Below are positions 14,976-21,656 of a DNA stretch of 23,476 nucleotides, in pieces. Made by a program: the position numbers and the translations under genes. Where the stretch lies: NCBI GenBank assembly GCA_038247995.1, contig JBBRUG010000050.1:1-23476 (forward strand), given 5' to 3'. The notes under the pieces were generated by a model. The model saw only the letters and a program-made list of their open reading frames with translations, had not been told where the DNA came from and made no database searches. Position 1 is the stretch's first letter. Each line of letters opens with the position of its first letter. Source of the stretch: JBBRUG01 sp038247995 (GTDB lineage Bacteria > Chloroflexota > Chloroflexia > Chloroflexales > Chloroflexaceae).

Positions 14976-15051
14976 TCGTAGCAACATGCTGCGACAATTG
15001 CGCCCATCTCACGGTGTTGGGCAACAATGTGGAGTGAGTTGTCGCTCACTC
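14976..15051 (+). promoter_or_regulatory. rpsD leader with two hairpins (possible S4 site)
   Basis: The 174-base rpsK-rpsD spacer holds an 8-bp stem with a triloop (14976-14983 with 14987-14994, one wobble) and a perfect 7-bp stem GAGTGAG/CTCACTC (15032-15038 with 15045-15051) just ahead of two purine-rich sites, AGGAGG near 15056-15061 and GAGGAG near 15065-15070. S4 is known to autoregulate ribosomal-protein operons through leader structures in other bacteria; whether this is such a site is inference from position. Confidence 0.4.
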
Positions 15052-15072
15052 ATTCAGGAGGCTTGAGGAGTT

Positions 15073-15693
15073 ATGGCGCGTTACAATGGACCGGTCGGCA
15101 AGGTAAGCCGACGTTTGGGAATTGGGATTACGGAAAAGGGTCAGCGCATTCTGAATAAGCGCTCGTACCCCCCAGGCCAGCACGGGCCGACGTCGCGCCG
15201 ACGTCAGGTTTCCGACTACGGCCTACAATTGATGGAAAAGCAAAAGGCAAAGTACATGTACGGTGTACTGGAGCGGCAGTTTCGTCGGGTATTCGAGCAA
15301 GCCTCGCGGCGCAGCGGTGTTACCGGTGAGTACCTGCTCAGCCTGTTGGAGCGGCGCCTGGATAATGTGGTCTACCGGCTTGGTTTCGCTACCACCCGGG
15401 CTCAGGCGCGCCAGCTTGTTACCCACGGCCATATTACTGTTGACGGCCGGAAGACGAATATTCCCTCGTACACAATGAAGGTAGGGCAGACCATCGCCGT
15501 ACGCTCTGAGAGCCGCCGGCGTGCCTACTTTAAGAACGTGGTTGATAGTGGCGATTTGAATAAGTACCGCGCCCCCGAGTGGCTGCGTCTGAACGCGGCT
15601 GATCTTTCGGGTTCGGTGGTTGCATTGCCGCGTCGTGAAGATGCCGAGGCTGGGATCAACGAGCAATTGATCGTCGAGTTCTACAGCCGGTAA
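15073..15693 (+). CDS. rpsD: 30S ribosomal protein S4 (cysteine-free)
   Basis: A 206-residue primary 16S rRNA binder that nucleates the 30S body. It begins MARYNGPVGKVSRRLGI and contains KRSYPPGQHGP, the S4 RNA-binding fold LLSLLERRLDNVVYRLGFA and TRAQARQLVTHGHITVDGRK. The N-terminal zinc cysteines found in many S4 proteins are missing; the protein has no cysteine at all, so it is the C- form. ATG at 15073 has two upstream ribosome-binding-like sequences. Confidence 0.97.
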   Translation: MARYNGPVGKVSRRLGIGITEKGQRILNKRSYPPGQHGPTSRRRQVSDYGLQLMEKQKAKYMYGVLERQFRRVFEQASRRSGVTGEYLLSLLERRLDNVVYRLGFATTRAQARQLVTHGHITVDGRKTNIPSYTMKVGQTIAVRSESRRRAYFKNVVDSGDLNKYRAPEWLRLNAADLSGSVVALPRREDAEAGINEQLIVEFYSR

Positions 15694-15785
15694 GAGTGTC
15701 GATCGATAATCGGTGACCGCCGCTGGGGTGGCTCAACGGCTTGCGCAACGGCAGTTGCCGATTGTGGATTGGATGGAGGCTTTCC

Positions 15786-16772
15786 GTGCTGGATATTGCC
15801 ATGCCGAAAATTGAGGTCGTTCACGCGGCAGAGAACTACGGGCGCTTCAAGATTGAGCCGCTTGACCCAGGCTATGGCCATACGCTCGGCAATGCGTTGC
15901 GCCGTGTTATGCTCTCGTCGATACCGGGCGCGGCAATTACTAGGGTCAGGGTCGATGGTGTCTTTCACGACTTTGCCATTATCGATGGCGTGCGTGAAGA
16001 TATGACTGAGATTGTGTTGAACCTCAAAGGGGTGCGTGTCCGCTCGACGTCTGACGAGCCGGTTGAGCTATTGCTCAGTAAGCAGGGCGTTGGAACGGTT
16101 ACTGCTGCAGATATTGCAGCGCCAGACACGGTTGAGATTGTAAACCCAGATCATTATATCTGTACGCTTGACAATGATACTGCGCGCCTGGAGATGACCC
16201 TGATTGTTGAGCGCGGGCGGGGTTACTATTCGGTCGATCTACGCGACATTGTTCCCATCGGTGAAATTCCGTTGGACGCAATGTTTACGCCGGTGCCGCG
16301 GGTAAACTATCAGGTTGAGAACACTCGTATTGGTCAAGCCACGGACTTTGATCGGTTGATCATGGAGATCTGGACTGATGGAACCGTGACACCGAGCGAT
16401 GCGATGGGCCACGCGGCGAAGGTGTTGGTGCATTACAGCCAGACAATCGCCGACTTTAACCGACTCTTAGCTGAACCGGAAGAGCAACCGGCGCCTGATG
16501 GCTTGGTTATTCCGGCGGCTGTGTATGATACACAGATCGAGGATCTTGATTTATCGACACGTACGTATAACTGTCTGAAGCGGGCCGATATTACGCGGAT
16601 CGGTCAGGTGCTGCAGATGGACGAAAAAGCGTTGCTTTCGGTGCGCAACCTGGGGCAAAAGTCGATGGAAGAGATTCGCGATAAACTGGTTGAGCGGGGC
16701 TACATTCCCCGTACAGGGCTTAACCTGGCAAGTGTGAACGGCGAGACGCCGGTTATTGAGGCGCTGGACTAG
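15786..16772 (+). CDS. rpoA: RNA polymerase subunit alpha (GTG start)
   Basis: A 328-residue subunit that dimerises to scaffold RNA polymerase assembly and binds UP elements and activators. The N-terminal domain shows FKIEPLDPGYGHTLGNALRR and MLSSIPGAAITRVRVDGV; the C-terminal domain, after an acidic linker (LAEPEEQPAPDG), has the helix-hairpin-helix segment LSVRNLGQKSMEEIRDKL. The GTG at 15786 is six bases after GGAGG (15775-15779) and gives MLDIAMPKIEV. The ATG at 15801 (MPKIEV) lacks a comparable site but remains possible. Confidence 0.96.
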   Translation: MLDIAMPKIEVVHAAENYGRFKIEPLDPGYGHTLGNALRRVMLSSIPGAAITRVRVDGVFHDFAIIDGVREDMTEIVLNLKGVRVRSTSDEPVELLLSKQGVGTVTAADIAAPDTVEIVNPDHYICTLDNDTARLEMTLIVERGRGYYSVDLRDIVPIGEIPLDAMFTPVPRVNYQVENTRIGQATDFDRLIMEIWTDGTVTPSDAMGHAAKVLVHYSQTIADFNRLLAEPEEQPAPDGLVIPAAVYDTQIEDLDLSTRTYNCLKRADITRIGQVLQMDEKALLSVRNLGQKSMEEIRDKLVERGYIPRTGLNLASVNGETPVIEALD

Positions 16773-16874
16773 ACGTTCAGCTTATACATGCGTGCGGAGG
16801 TTCGCGTTACGCCGTAAGATGTCTTGGTTGAGGCACTGTTGGCGCGCCGAACCGATGCCTGTGGAGATAGAGGA

Positions 16875-17225
16875 ATGCGACACCGAAGAGTAAATAAGAA
16901 GCTCGGGCGTAGCTACGAGCACCGCAAGGCGCTCTATCGCAACTTGATGATCGCCTTGATCGAACATCGCAAGATTACGACGACTCACGCCAAGGCCAAG
17001 GCACTGCAGCCCGAGGTTGAGCGATTGCTGACAATTGCGCGTGAGGACACACCGCACGCGCGGCGCATGGCGCTCTCGAAGCTGGACAGTAAAGTTGCGA
17101 TGCGCCAGTTATTCACCTTTGCACCGCAGGAGTACGGCGGTCGTAACGGCGGTTATACACGGATTATCAAGATCGGCCCACGCCTCGGCGATGGGGCTGA
17201 AATGGCGGTTATCGAGCTCGTCTAA
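16875..17225 (+). CDS. rplQ: 50S ribosomal protein L17
   Basis: A 116-residue 50S protein near the tunnel exit. MRHRRVNKKLGRSYEHRKAL and RNLMIALIEHRKITTTHAKAKAL are the family N-terminus; NGGYTRIIKIGPRLGDGAEMAVIELV is the usual end. The frame is open upstream to 16824, but GGAG (16863-16866) and AGAGGA precede the ATG at 16875. The final A of its stop codon is the first base of truA. Confidence 0.97.
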   Translation: MRHRRVNKKLGRSYEHRKALYRNLMIALIEHRKITTTHAKAKALQPEVERLLTIAREDTPHARRMALSKLDSKVAMRQLFTFAPQEYGGRNGGYTRIIKIGPRLGDGAEMAVIELV

Positions 17226-17998
17226 TGCGGAACATCGCCTTGCGCCTTTCCTATGACGGTACCGACTTTGCGGGTTCGCAATGGCAAAGCGACGCTCGTA
17301 CCGTGCAGGGTGCGTTGGAAGAAGCCTGGCAGCAGTTTACGCAAGAGCGGCGGCGGTTCACCCTGGCAGGTCGCACCGATGCAGGTGTACACGCGCTTGG
17401 GCAGGTGGCAAATGTACTCACCGAAACGCAGCATAACCCGGCGACGGTGATGCGAGGGATGAATGCCCTGCTACCGGAAGATGTAGTGGTGCAGGCGGCC
17501 TGTGAGGCAGATGGCGAGTTTCACGCGCGCTATAGTGCGACACGACGCTCGTATCGGTACTTGATCAATCACGGGCAGGCGCCGATTCCGATGCTGCGTA
17601 ACTGTGTGGTGCAGGTTGAGGGGCCGCTCGATATGGCGGCGATGGCAGCAGCACTACCGTTGCTCGAAGGAACGCATGATTTTGCCTCCTTTGCCGCTGC
17701 CTCGCCGGGCCAAAAGTCGACTGTGCGGACAATGTATACTGCGCGTCTGCACGAAGTCGAACTGTTTGGTCGCCAGTTGATTGCAATCGACCTGGTTGCA
17801 AATGCCTTCTTGCAGCATATGGTGCGGGTGATTGTCGGGACATTATTGCTGGTTGGGCGTGGAAAGTTGGCGAGTACGGCTTTTCAAACAGTGTTGGAGC
17901 GGCAAGATCGCAAGGCGGCCGGCCCGACGGCCGCAGCCCATGGGTTGACCTTAATGGCGGTCAGTTACCCGGCAGCATTGCTCCAGTGGAATACATAA
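17225..17998 (+). CDS. truA: tRNA pseudouridine(38-40) synthase TruA
   Basis: A 257-residue enzyme that isomerises uridines 38-40 of the tRNA anticodon stem to pseudouridine. YDGTDFAGSQWQ near the N-terminus, the catalytic motif AGRTDAGVHA with Asp52, TRRSYRYLI, HDFASFAA and the NAFLQHMVRVIVGTLL segment identify it. TAATG overlap with rplQ implies coupled translation; rplQ-truA-rplM-rpsI is a common bacterial order. Confidence 0.96.
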   Translation: MRNIALRLSYDGTDFAGSQWQSDARTVQGALEEAWQQFTQERRRFTLAGRTDAGVHALGQVANVLTETQHNPATVMRGMNALLPEDVVVQAACEADGEFHARYSATRRSYRYLINHGQAPIPMLRNCVVQVEGPLDMAAMAAALPLLEGTHDFASFAAASPGQKSTVRTMYTARLHEVELFGRQLIAIDLVANAFLQHMVRVIVGTLLLVGRGKLASTAFQTVLERQDRKAAGPTAAAHGLTLMAVSYPAALLQWNT

Positions 17999-18011
17999 GC
18001 GGGTTCAACGC

Positions 18012-18017
18012 TTGACA
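18012..18017 (+). promoter_or_regulatory. Perfect -35 hexamer upstream of rplM
   Basis: TTGACA lies in the truA-rplM gap. The bases at the right distance (around 18034-18040, ATTCAGG) match the -10 consensus poorly, and GGCG/CGCC self-pairing falls between. Only a weak promoter candidate. Confidence 0.2.
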
Positions 18018-18067
18018 CGTGGGCGGCTCCGCCATTCAGGCCGCAAATCAACAAAGGATAGATAGTT

Positions 18068-18505
18068 GTGAAAACGTACCATCAAAAGCCTTCAGAAGTT
18101 CAGCGTGACTGGCTCCTCGTTGATGCCGAGGATCAAGTTGTTGGGCGTCTGGCGACGCAAATCGCTACGCTGCTGCGTGGCAAACATAAGCCGACGTATA
18201 CCCCCTCGATCGACGGCGGGGATTTTGTCGTTGTGATCAATGCCGAGAAGATCAAGATCATGGGCCGCAAAGCCGATCAGAAGATCTACTATCGGCACAC
18301 GGGTTACCCAGGTGGTCTCAAGGAGATCCCGTACCGCATGATGCTGACTAAGCACCCGGATCGGATTTTACGCATTGCCGTCAAGGGTATGCTGCCGAAG
18401 AACCGGATGGGCCGTCGGCTGATGACGAAGCTGCGAATCTACGCAGGGCCGAAGCACCCGCATGCTGCACAGCAGCCGCAGGTATGGACGCCGGTGTATC
18501 GGTAG
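18068..18505 (+). CDS. rplM: 50S ribosomal protein L13 (GTG start)
   Basis: A 145-residue early-assembly 50S protein. RDWLLVDAEDQVVGRLATQIATLLRGKHKP is the classical N-terminal region; GGDFVVVINAEKIKIMGRKADQKIYYRHTGYPGG-like core and GMLPKNRMGRRLMTKLRIYAGPKHPH complete it. GTG at 18068 follows AAAGGA (18053-18058) with nine-base spacing; no ATG is available. Pairs with rpsI downstream as usual. Confidence 0.97.
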   Translation: MKTYHQKPSEVQRDWLLVDAEDQVVGRLATQIATLLRGKHKPTYTPSIDGGDFVVVINAEKIKIMGRKADQKIYYRHTGYPGGLKEIPYRMMLTKHPDRILRIAVKGMLPKNRMGRRLMTKLRIYAGPKHPHAAQQPQVWTPVYR

Positions 18506-18589
18506 AAGCGCGAGGCGGCGGCTGAACCCTGTTGTAGGGCGGCGAATGTGCCTATGCCCCGGCCAAGACTCATGTAAGGAGTGTAGCGA

Positions 18590-18988
18590 ATGGATGCGAA
18601 GCGATATTATCAGGGCACCGGACGCCGAAAGACAGCGGTAGCACGTGTGCGCCTTTTTCCCGGTAATGGGGAGTTCGTCGTCAATGGTAAGAACCCCGAA
18701 GATTACTTTGGGCCGCGCGATCTGTTGCAGCGCGAGATCCGCCATCCGCTGGCGATTACGAACAACCTAGAGAGCTTCAATGTGCTCGTCAAGGTGCGTG
18801 GTGGTGGCGTCCATAGCCAGGCCGGCGCAGTACGCCACGGCGTTGCGCGCGCACTGCTCGATCTTGATGCTGAATTGCGACCGCCACTGAAGAAGGCCGG
18901 CCTGCTTACGCGTGATCCGCGTATGAAGGAGCGCAAGAAGCCCGGTCTCAAGCGTGCCCGTAAGGCGCCGCAGTATACGAAGCGGTAG
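18590..18988 (+). CDS. rpsI: 30S ribosomal protein S9
   Basis: A 132-residue head protein whose C-terminal tail touches the P-site tRNA anticodon. YYQGTGRRKTAVARVRLFPGNG opens it; RGGGVHSQAGAVRHGVARALL and the terminal DPRMKERKKPGLKRARKAPQYTKR-type tail, ending in KR, are diagnostic. ATG at 18590 follows AAGGAG (18576-18581). Confidence 0.97.
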   Translation: MDAKRYYQGTGRRKTAVARVRLFPGNGEFVVNGKNPEDYFGPRDLLQREIRHPLAITNNLESFNVLVKVRGGGVHSQAGAVRHGVARALLDLDAELRPPLKKAGLLTRDPRMKERKKPGLKRARKAPQYTKR

Positions 18989-18999
18989 CGCACTGAGTA

Positions 19000-19091
19000 G
19001 CCTGATTCAGGCACTGAGCGCTCTGACTTGTAGCCCATATAGAGCGCTCGTCATTGGGGAGGGAAATGGCGTCTATCGCCTGGACCCTCCC
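19000..19091. repeat. Three consecutive hairpins after rpsI
   Basis: Stem 1 is GCCTG/CAGGC (19000-19012, triloop). Stem 2 is GAGCGCTCT (19016-19024) with AGAGCGCTC (19041-19049), arms that are themselves nearly palindromic. Stem 3 is GGGAGGG (19057-19063) with CCCTCCC (19085-19091), enclosing an inner GGCG/CGCC stem across a symmetric AAAT/TGGA internal loop. None is followed by a U-run. They mark the end of the ribosomal-protein block and may act together as a transcript end or processing region. Confidence 0.6.
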
Positions 19092-19110
19092 TGCTGTGTT
19101 CATAATTGAC

Positions 19111-19131
19111 CTTCTGGCTTCTGACTTCTGA
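19111..19131. repeat. Heptamer tandem repeat, three copies
   Basis: CTTCTGG, CTTCTGA and CTTCTGA follow one another without gaps, ending 11 bases before the rsmD start codon. They resemble the short heptanucleotide tandem repeats reported in some phototroph genomes such as cyanobacteria. A -10-like CATAAT sits just upstream at 19101-19106 without a good -35. Confidence 0.6.
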
Positions 19132-19142
19132 ATCCTATCAAG

Positions 19143-19697
19143 ATGCGTGTTATCACCGGCAAAGCGAAGGGTCATAAACTTAAGGCGCCGAAAGGACTGA
19201 GCACCCGCCCGATGTTAGATCGGGTCAAGGAGGCGCTCTTTTCGGTGTTGGAGGGGTATGGCCCGATTCGGGGGCATGTGCTCGATTTGTTTGCGGGCAC
19301 AGGCTCGCTCGGGATCGAGTGCTTGTCGCGTGGGGCCGAGTTTGGTGACTTCGTGGAGCAGAACCCGCATGTCTGTAAGATTATTGCCGATAATCTGCGC
19401 CATACCAAATTCGAGCAGGTCAGTCGGGTGCATACGATGCCGGTGGAACGCTTCTTGCAGGCACAGCGTGGCGTAAAGCGCTATGCTATAATCGTGATGG
19501 ACCCGCCGTATGCTGATCCGCAGATTGAGCATACGATCGCTCTGGTCGCGACGGTTGGCGTTGCACAACCGGGGGCATTGCTCGTTGTCGGTCACTCGCC
19601 GCGCGTAGTCCTGGCTGATGCGTATCCCGGTTTAACGCGGATCAAGTGGCGTCAGATCGGTGATTCTTGTTTTTCGATCTACGAACTCGACGAGTAG
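19143..19697 (+). CDS. rsmD: 16S rRNA (guanine966-N2)-methyltransferase RsmD
   Basis: A 184-residue SAM-dependent methyltransferase that modifies G966 of 16S rRNA. MRVITGKAKGHKLKAPKGLSTRP is the family N-terminus, VLDLFAGTGSLGIE (residues 46-59) the SAM-binding motif I and DPPY (120-123) the catalytic motif IV. There is no clear ribosome binding site before the ATG at 19143, which suggests weak or leader-poor translation. rsmD followed by coaD four bases later is a widespread pair. Confidence 0.93.
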   Translation: MRVITGKAKGHKLKAPKGLSTRPMLDRVKEALFSVLEGYGPIRGHVLDLFAGTGSLGIECLSRGAEFGDFVEQNPHVCKIIADNLRHTKFEQVSRVHTMPVERFLQAQRGVKRYAIIVMDPPYADPQIEHTIALVATVGVAQPGALLVVGHSPRVVLADAYPGLTRIKWRQIGDSCFSIYELDE

Positions 19698-19701
19698 CTG
19701 T

Positions 19702-20187
19702 ATGCGTATCGCTCTTTACCCCGGCAGTTTCGACCCGGTGACGTTTGCGCACCTCGACATCGCGCAGCGCGCGGCGCGGCTGTTCGACAAGGTCGTAATG
19801 GCCGTATTTGAAAGCCCCAAGAAGAACTTGTTGTTTAGCACCGCTGAGCGGGTCGAATTGCTCAACGAGGCTGTGCAAGGCTTTCAAAATATTGAGGCGG
19901 CGAGTTACAGCACGCTGACCGTTACGTTTGCGCGTGAAATTGGCGCACAGGCGATGGTTCGCGGGCTACGGGCCGGGAGCGATTTCGAAGCCGAGTTCCA
20001 GATGTCTCAGGTCAACCAGGTTATCGCCCCCGAGATTGAATATGTGTTGCTGATGGCAGGCCGTCAGTATGCCCATATCAGCTCATCCGCAGTGCGCGAG
20101 ATGGCAGGCCTCGGCCGCGATCCGGTGGAGTTCACGCCGCCGCACATTGTTGCGGCGCTGCGGCGTAAATTCACACAAAGGGGGTGA
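19702..20187 (+). CDS. coaD: Phosphopantetheine adenylyltransferase CoaD
   Basis: A 161-residue nucleotidyltransferase that joins ATP and 4'-phosphopantetheine to dephospho-CoA. YPGSFDPVTFAHLDIAQRA, AMVRGLRAGSDFEAEFQM and YAHISSSAVREMA are the family motifs. The TxGH motif (usually TNGH) reads TFAH at residues 14-17: the catalytic His17 is kept but Gly is Ala. The frame extends to 19660 inside rsmD; ATG at 19702 gives the family start, four bases after the rsmD stop. GTGA overlap with the next gene. Confidence 0.94.
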   Translation: MRIALYPGSFDPVTFAHLDIAQRAARLFDKVVMAVFESPKKNLLFSTAERVELLNEAVQGFQNIEAASYSTLTVTFAREIGAQAMVRGLRAGSDFEAEFQMSQVNQVIAPEIEYVLLMAGRQYAHISSSAVREMAGLGRDPVEFTPPHIVAALRRKFTQRG

Positions 20188-20624
20188 AAACCATCGAGCT
20201 CGACGATCTGATCGACGAATTGGAAGATACGCTGGCCGCCGGATGGCGGATGCCGGTCGGTGGACGGTTGCTGGTTGATGAAGAGCGCGTGCTTGATATT
20301 ATCGATCGGATGCGCGTGGCGGTTCCTGAAGAACTGAAACGGGCCCGCCGGGTAGTACAAGAACAGGATCGGCTGATCGCGGAGGCCCAGTCCCGCGTGC
20401 AGCAGGTGCTGGAAGAGCGTGGTTTACTTGAAGCGGTTGAGGCCGAGCGTGCGCGTTTGTTACAGCAGGCCGAGCAAGATGCTGCAACAGTGCGGGCAGG
20501 CGCCGACGATTATGCGCGTCAGGTGCTTGTAGAGCTTGATGAGCGGTTGGCCAAACTGGCGGCGAGTGTGCGGAATGGCTTGAGCGCTTTGAATGCATCC
20601 GACAATGCCGCGCCGCGGGCTTGA
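20184..20624 (+). CDS. DivIVA/SepIVA-like coiled-coil protein
   Basis: A 146-residue acidic protein without signal peptide or membrane segment. Residues about 30-55 (LLVDEERVLDIIDRMRVAVPEEL) are followed by a charged heptad-like helix rich in A, E, Q and R (about 56-135). From memory this resembles mycobacterial SepIVA, whose N-terminus has a DVLELIDDIKDAIPGEL segment and which also neighbours a DUF177 gene, but it is much shorter. A role in septum or envelope organisation is inferred only. An ATP-synthase-b-like or generic coiled coil is the alternative. GTG start overlaps the coaD stop by 4 nt and follows AAAGGGG. Confidence 0.8.
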   Translation: MKTIELDDLIDELEDTLAAGWRMPVGGRLLVDEERVLDIIDRMRVAVPEELKRARRVVQEQDRLIAEAQSRVQQVLEERGLLEAVEAERARLLQQAEQDAATVRAGADDYARQVLVELDERLAKLAASVRNGLSALNASDNAAPRA

Positions 20625-20650
20625 CAACGATCGCGCCTCTGGCCTATAAT
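20621..20650 (+). promoter_or_regulatory. Consensus sigma-70 promoter for DUF177-rpmF-fabH-fabD
   Basis: TTGACA (20621-20626) and TATAAT (20645-20650) both match the consensus fully, with 18 bases between. The -35 box contains the TGA stop codon of the preceding gene. Initiation near 20657 would leave a leader of about 36 nt before the DUF177 ATG. This is the strongest promoter-like sequence in the window. Confidence 0.75.
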
Positions 20651-20692
20651 GCGGCGTTTTGTGCGGTTGGCCCGCCGCCGCAGCACAGAATT

Positions 20693-21256
20693 ATGAGTAC
20701 AATTAAATTTAATGTCGCGCAACTGCTGCGCGAGGTGATCGGGACTCGGCGTGACTACACATTCACCGAGCCGACGCTCCCGCTTGATGACACGTTAACA
20801 ATGCGTGATCCCGCCGGGCAGGTGCGCTTTACGCGGACAGCGACAGGCGTCTATGCACACGTTAAGGTGAGCGGTGTCGTACAAGTCACCTGTGTCCGCT
20901 CACTTGAAGAGTTTGACTACGAGTTGGAACTGGATTTTAGCGACCTGTTTCATTCAGTAATCGATGTTGCTACAGGTGGTACGCTGCCGGATCCGATTGA
21001 AGATGACCCGTTTACGCTCAACGAATTGCACATGGCCGATATCGGCGAAGCGATTCGTGAGTACGGTTTGCTGGAATTACCATTAAACCCGGTTAGCCCG
21101 GCGTATCGTGATCAACTGGTGAGTTACACGGTTCAGTCGGACGGCATTGATGGCGAGATCGAGGTTAACCAGACCGATGAACCAATCGATGCGGACGCCA
21201 TTGAGGCATTAAAAGCCTGGGCGGCGCAACACAATCGAAAGAATAATAGGAGCTAA
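20693..21256 (+). CDS. DUF177 (YceD-like) protein, cysteine-poor
   Basis: A 187-residue protein of the DUF177/YceD family, which is nearly always encoded upstream of rpmF and has been linked to 23S rRNA accumulation. The segment VKVSGVVQVTCVRSLEEFDYELELDFSDLF corresponds to the family core; the acidic middle and PLNP stretch also fit. The usual CxRC reads CVRS (Cys67, Ser70) and no other cysteine is present. The open frame begins at 20621, but that lies within the promoter; ATG at 20693 (MSTIKFNVAQLL) follows the predicted transcription start. Its ribosome binding site is poor. Confidence 0.85.
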   Translation: MSTIKFNVAQLLREVIGTRRDYTFTEPTLPLDDTLTMRDPAGQVRFTRTATGVYAHVKVSGVVQVTCVRSLEEFDYELELDFSDLFHSVIDVATGGTLPDPIEDDPFTLNELHMADIGEAIREYGLLELPLNPVSPAYRDQLVSYTVQSDGIDGEIEVNQTDEPIDADAIEALKAWAAQHNRKNNRS

Positions 21257-21261
21257 AACTC

Positions 21262-21459
21262 ATGGGTGCATTGCCAAAACGAAAAGTCTCGCGTCATCGT
21301 CGGGGTAACCGGCGCCAACATCTGGCGTTGACCCCGCCGACGATGGTGACTTGTCCGCGCTGTGGTTCGATGATGCGCGCACATCACGTCTGCAAGACGT
21401 GTGGGACGTACAAGGGCCGCCAGGTAATTGATGTGGCGGCTGACAGCACCGAGCGCTAA
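21262..21459 (+). CDS. rpmF: 50S ribosomal protein L32, zinc form
   Basis: A 65-residue 50S protein. MGALPKRKVSRHRRGNRRQH is the family start; CPRC (31-34) and CKTC (44-47) form the zinc site, and GTYKGRQVID closes the conserved part. The ATG at 21262 follows TAGGAGC at the end of DUF177, five bases after its stop. DUF177-rpmF-fabH is a recurrent bacterial arrangement. Confidence 0.96.
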   Translation: MGALPKRKVSRHRRGNRRQHLALTPPTMVTCPRCGSMMRAHHVCKTCGTYKGRQVIDVAADSTER

Positions 21460-21656
21460 GCCAAAGGCAGGCCGCAGGGCGCAGGCAACGTGCGCGCACC
21501 TATTTGCATGCGCGATGCTGTATAGGGCAGGGTTTCTAATTATAGCGCGGCGCAGGGGGCTGTGGGCCGGTTGTGACCGTGCCGGCAGCCCTCTGGCATA
21601 TGTAGATATAAACCAGAACGTAGTGTGCTCCGGATGCGGGGCGGGAGGCGGCAGCG
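21460..21656. other. rpmF-fabH spacer with long imperfect hairpin
   Basis: This 197-base gap contains a stem of nine pairs (21553-21561 with 21587-21595, one wobble), a 4-nt bulge and a further GCCGG/CCGGC stem (21566-21570 with 21582-21586). No U-run follows, so termination is uncertain. TATAAA at 21607-21612 could be a -10 box for fabH but lacks a -35. No open frame with family similarity is seen. Confidence 0.45.

Noticed and set aside
13981..15027. 348-codon open frame on the minus strand across rpsM and rpsK
   Set aside because: It lies opposite two certain ribosomal-protein genes, has no recognisable domain, and reflects high GC on the complementary strand.
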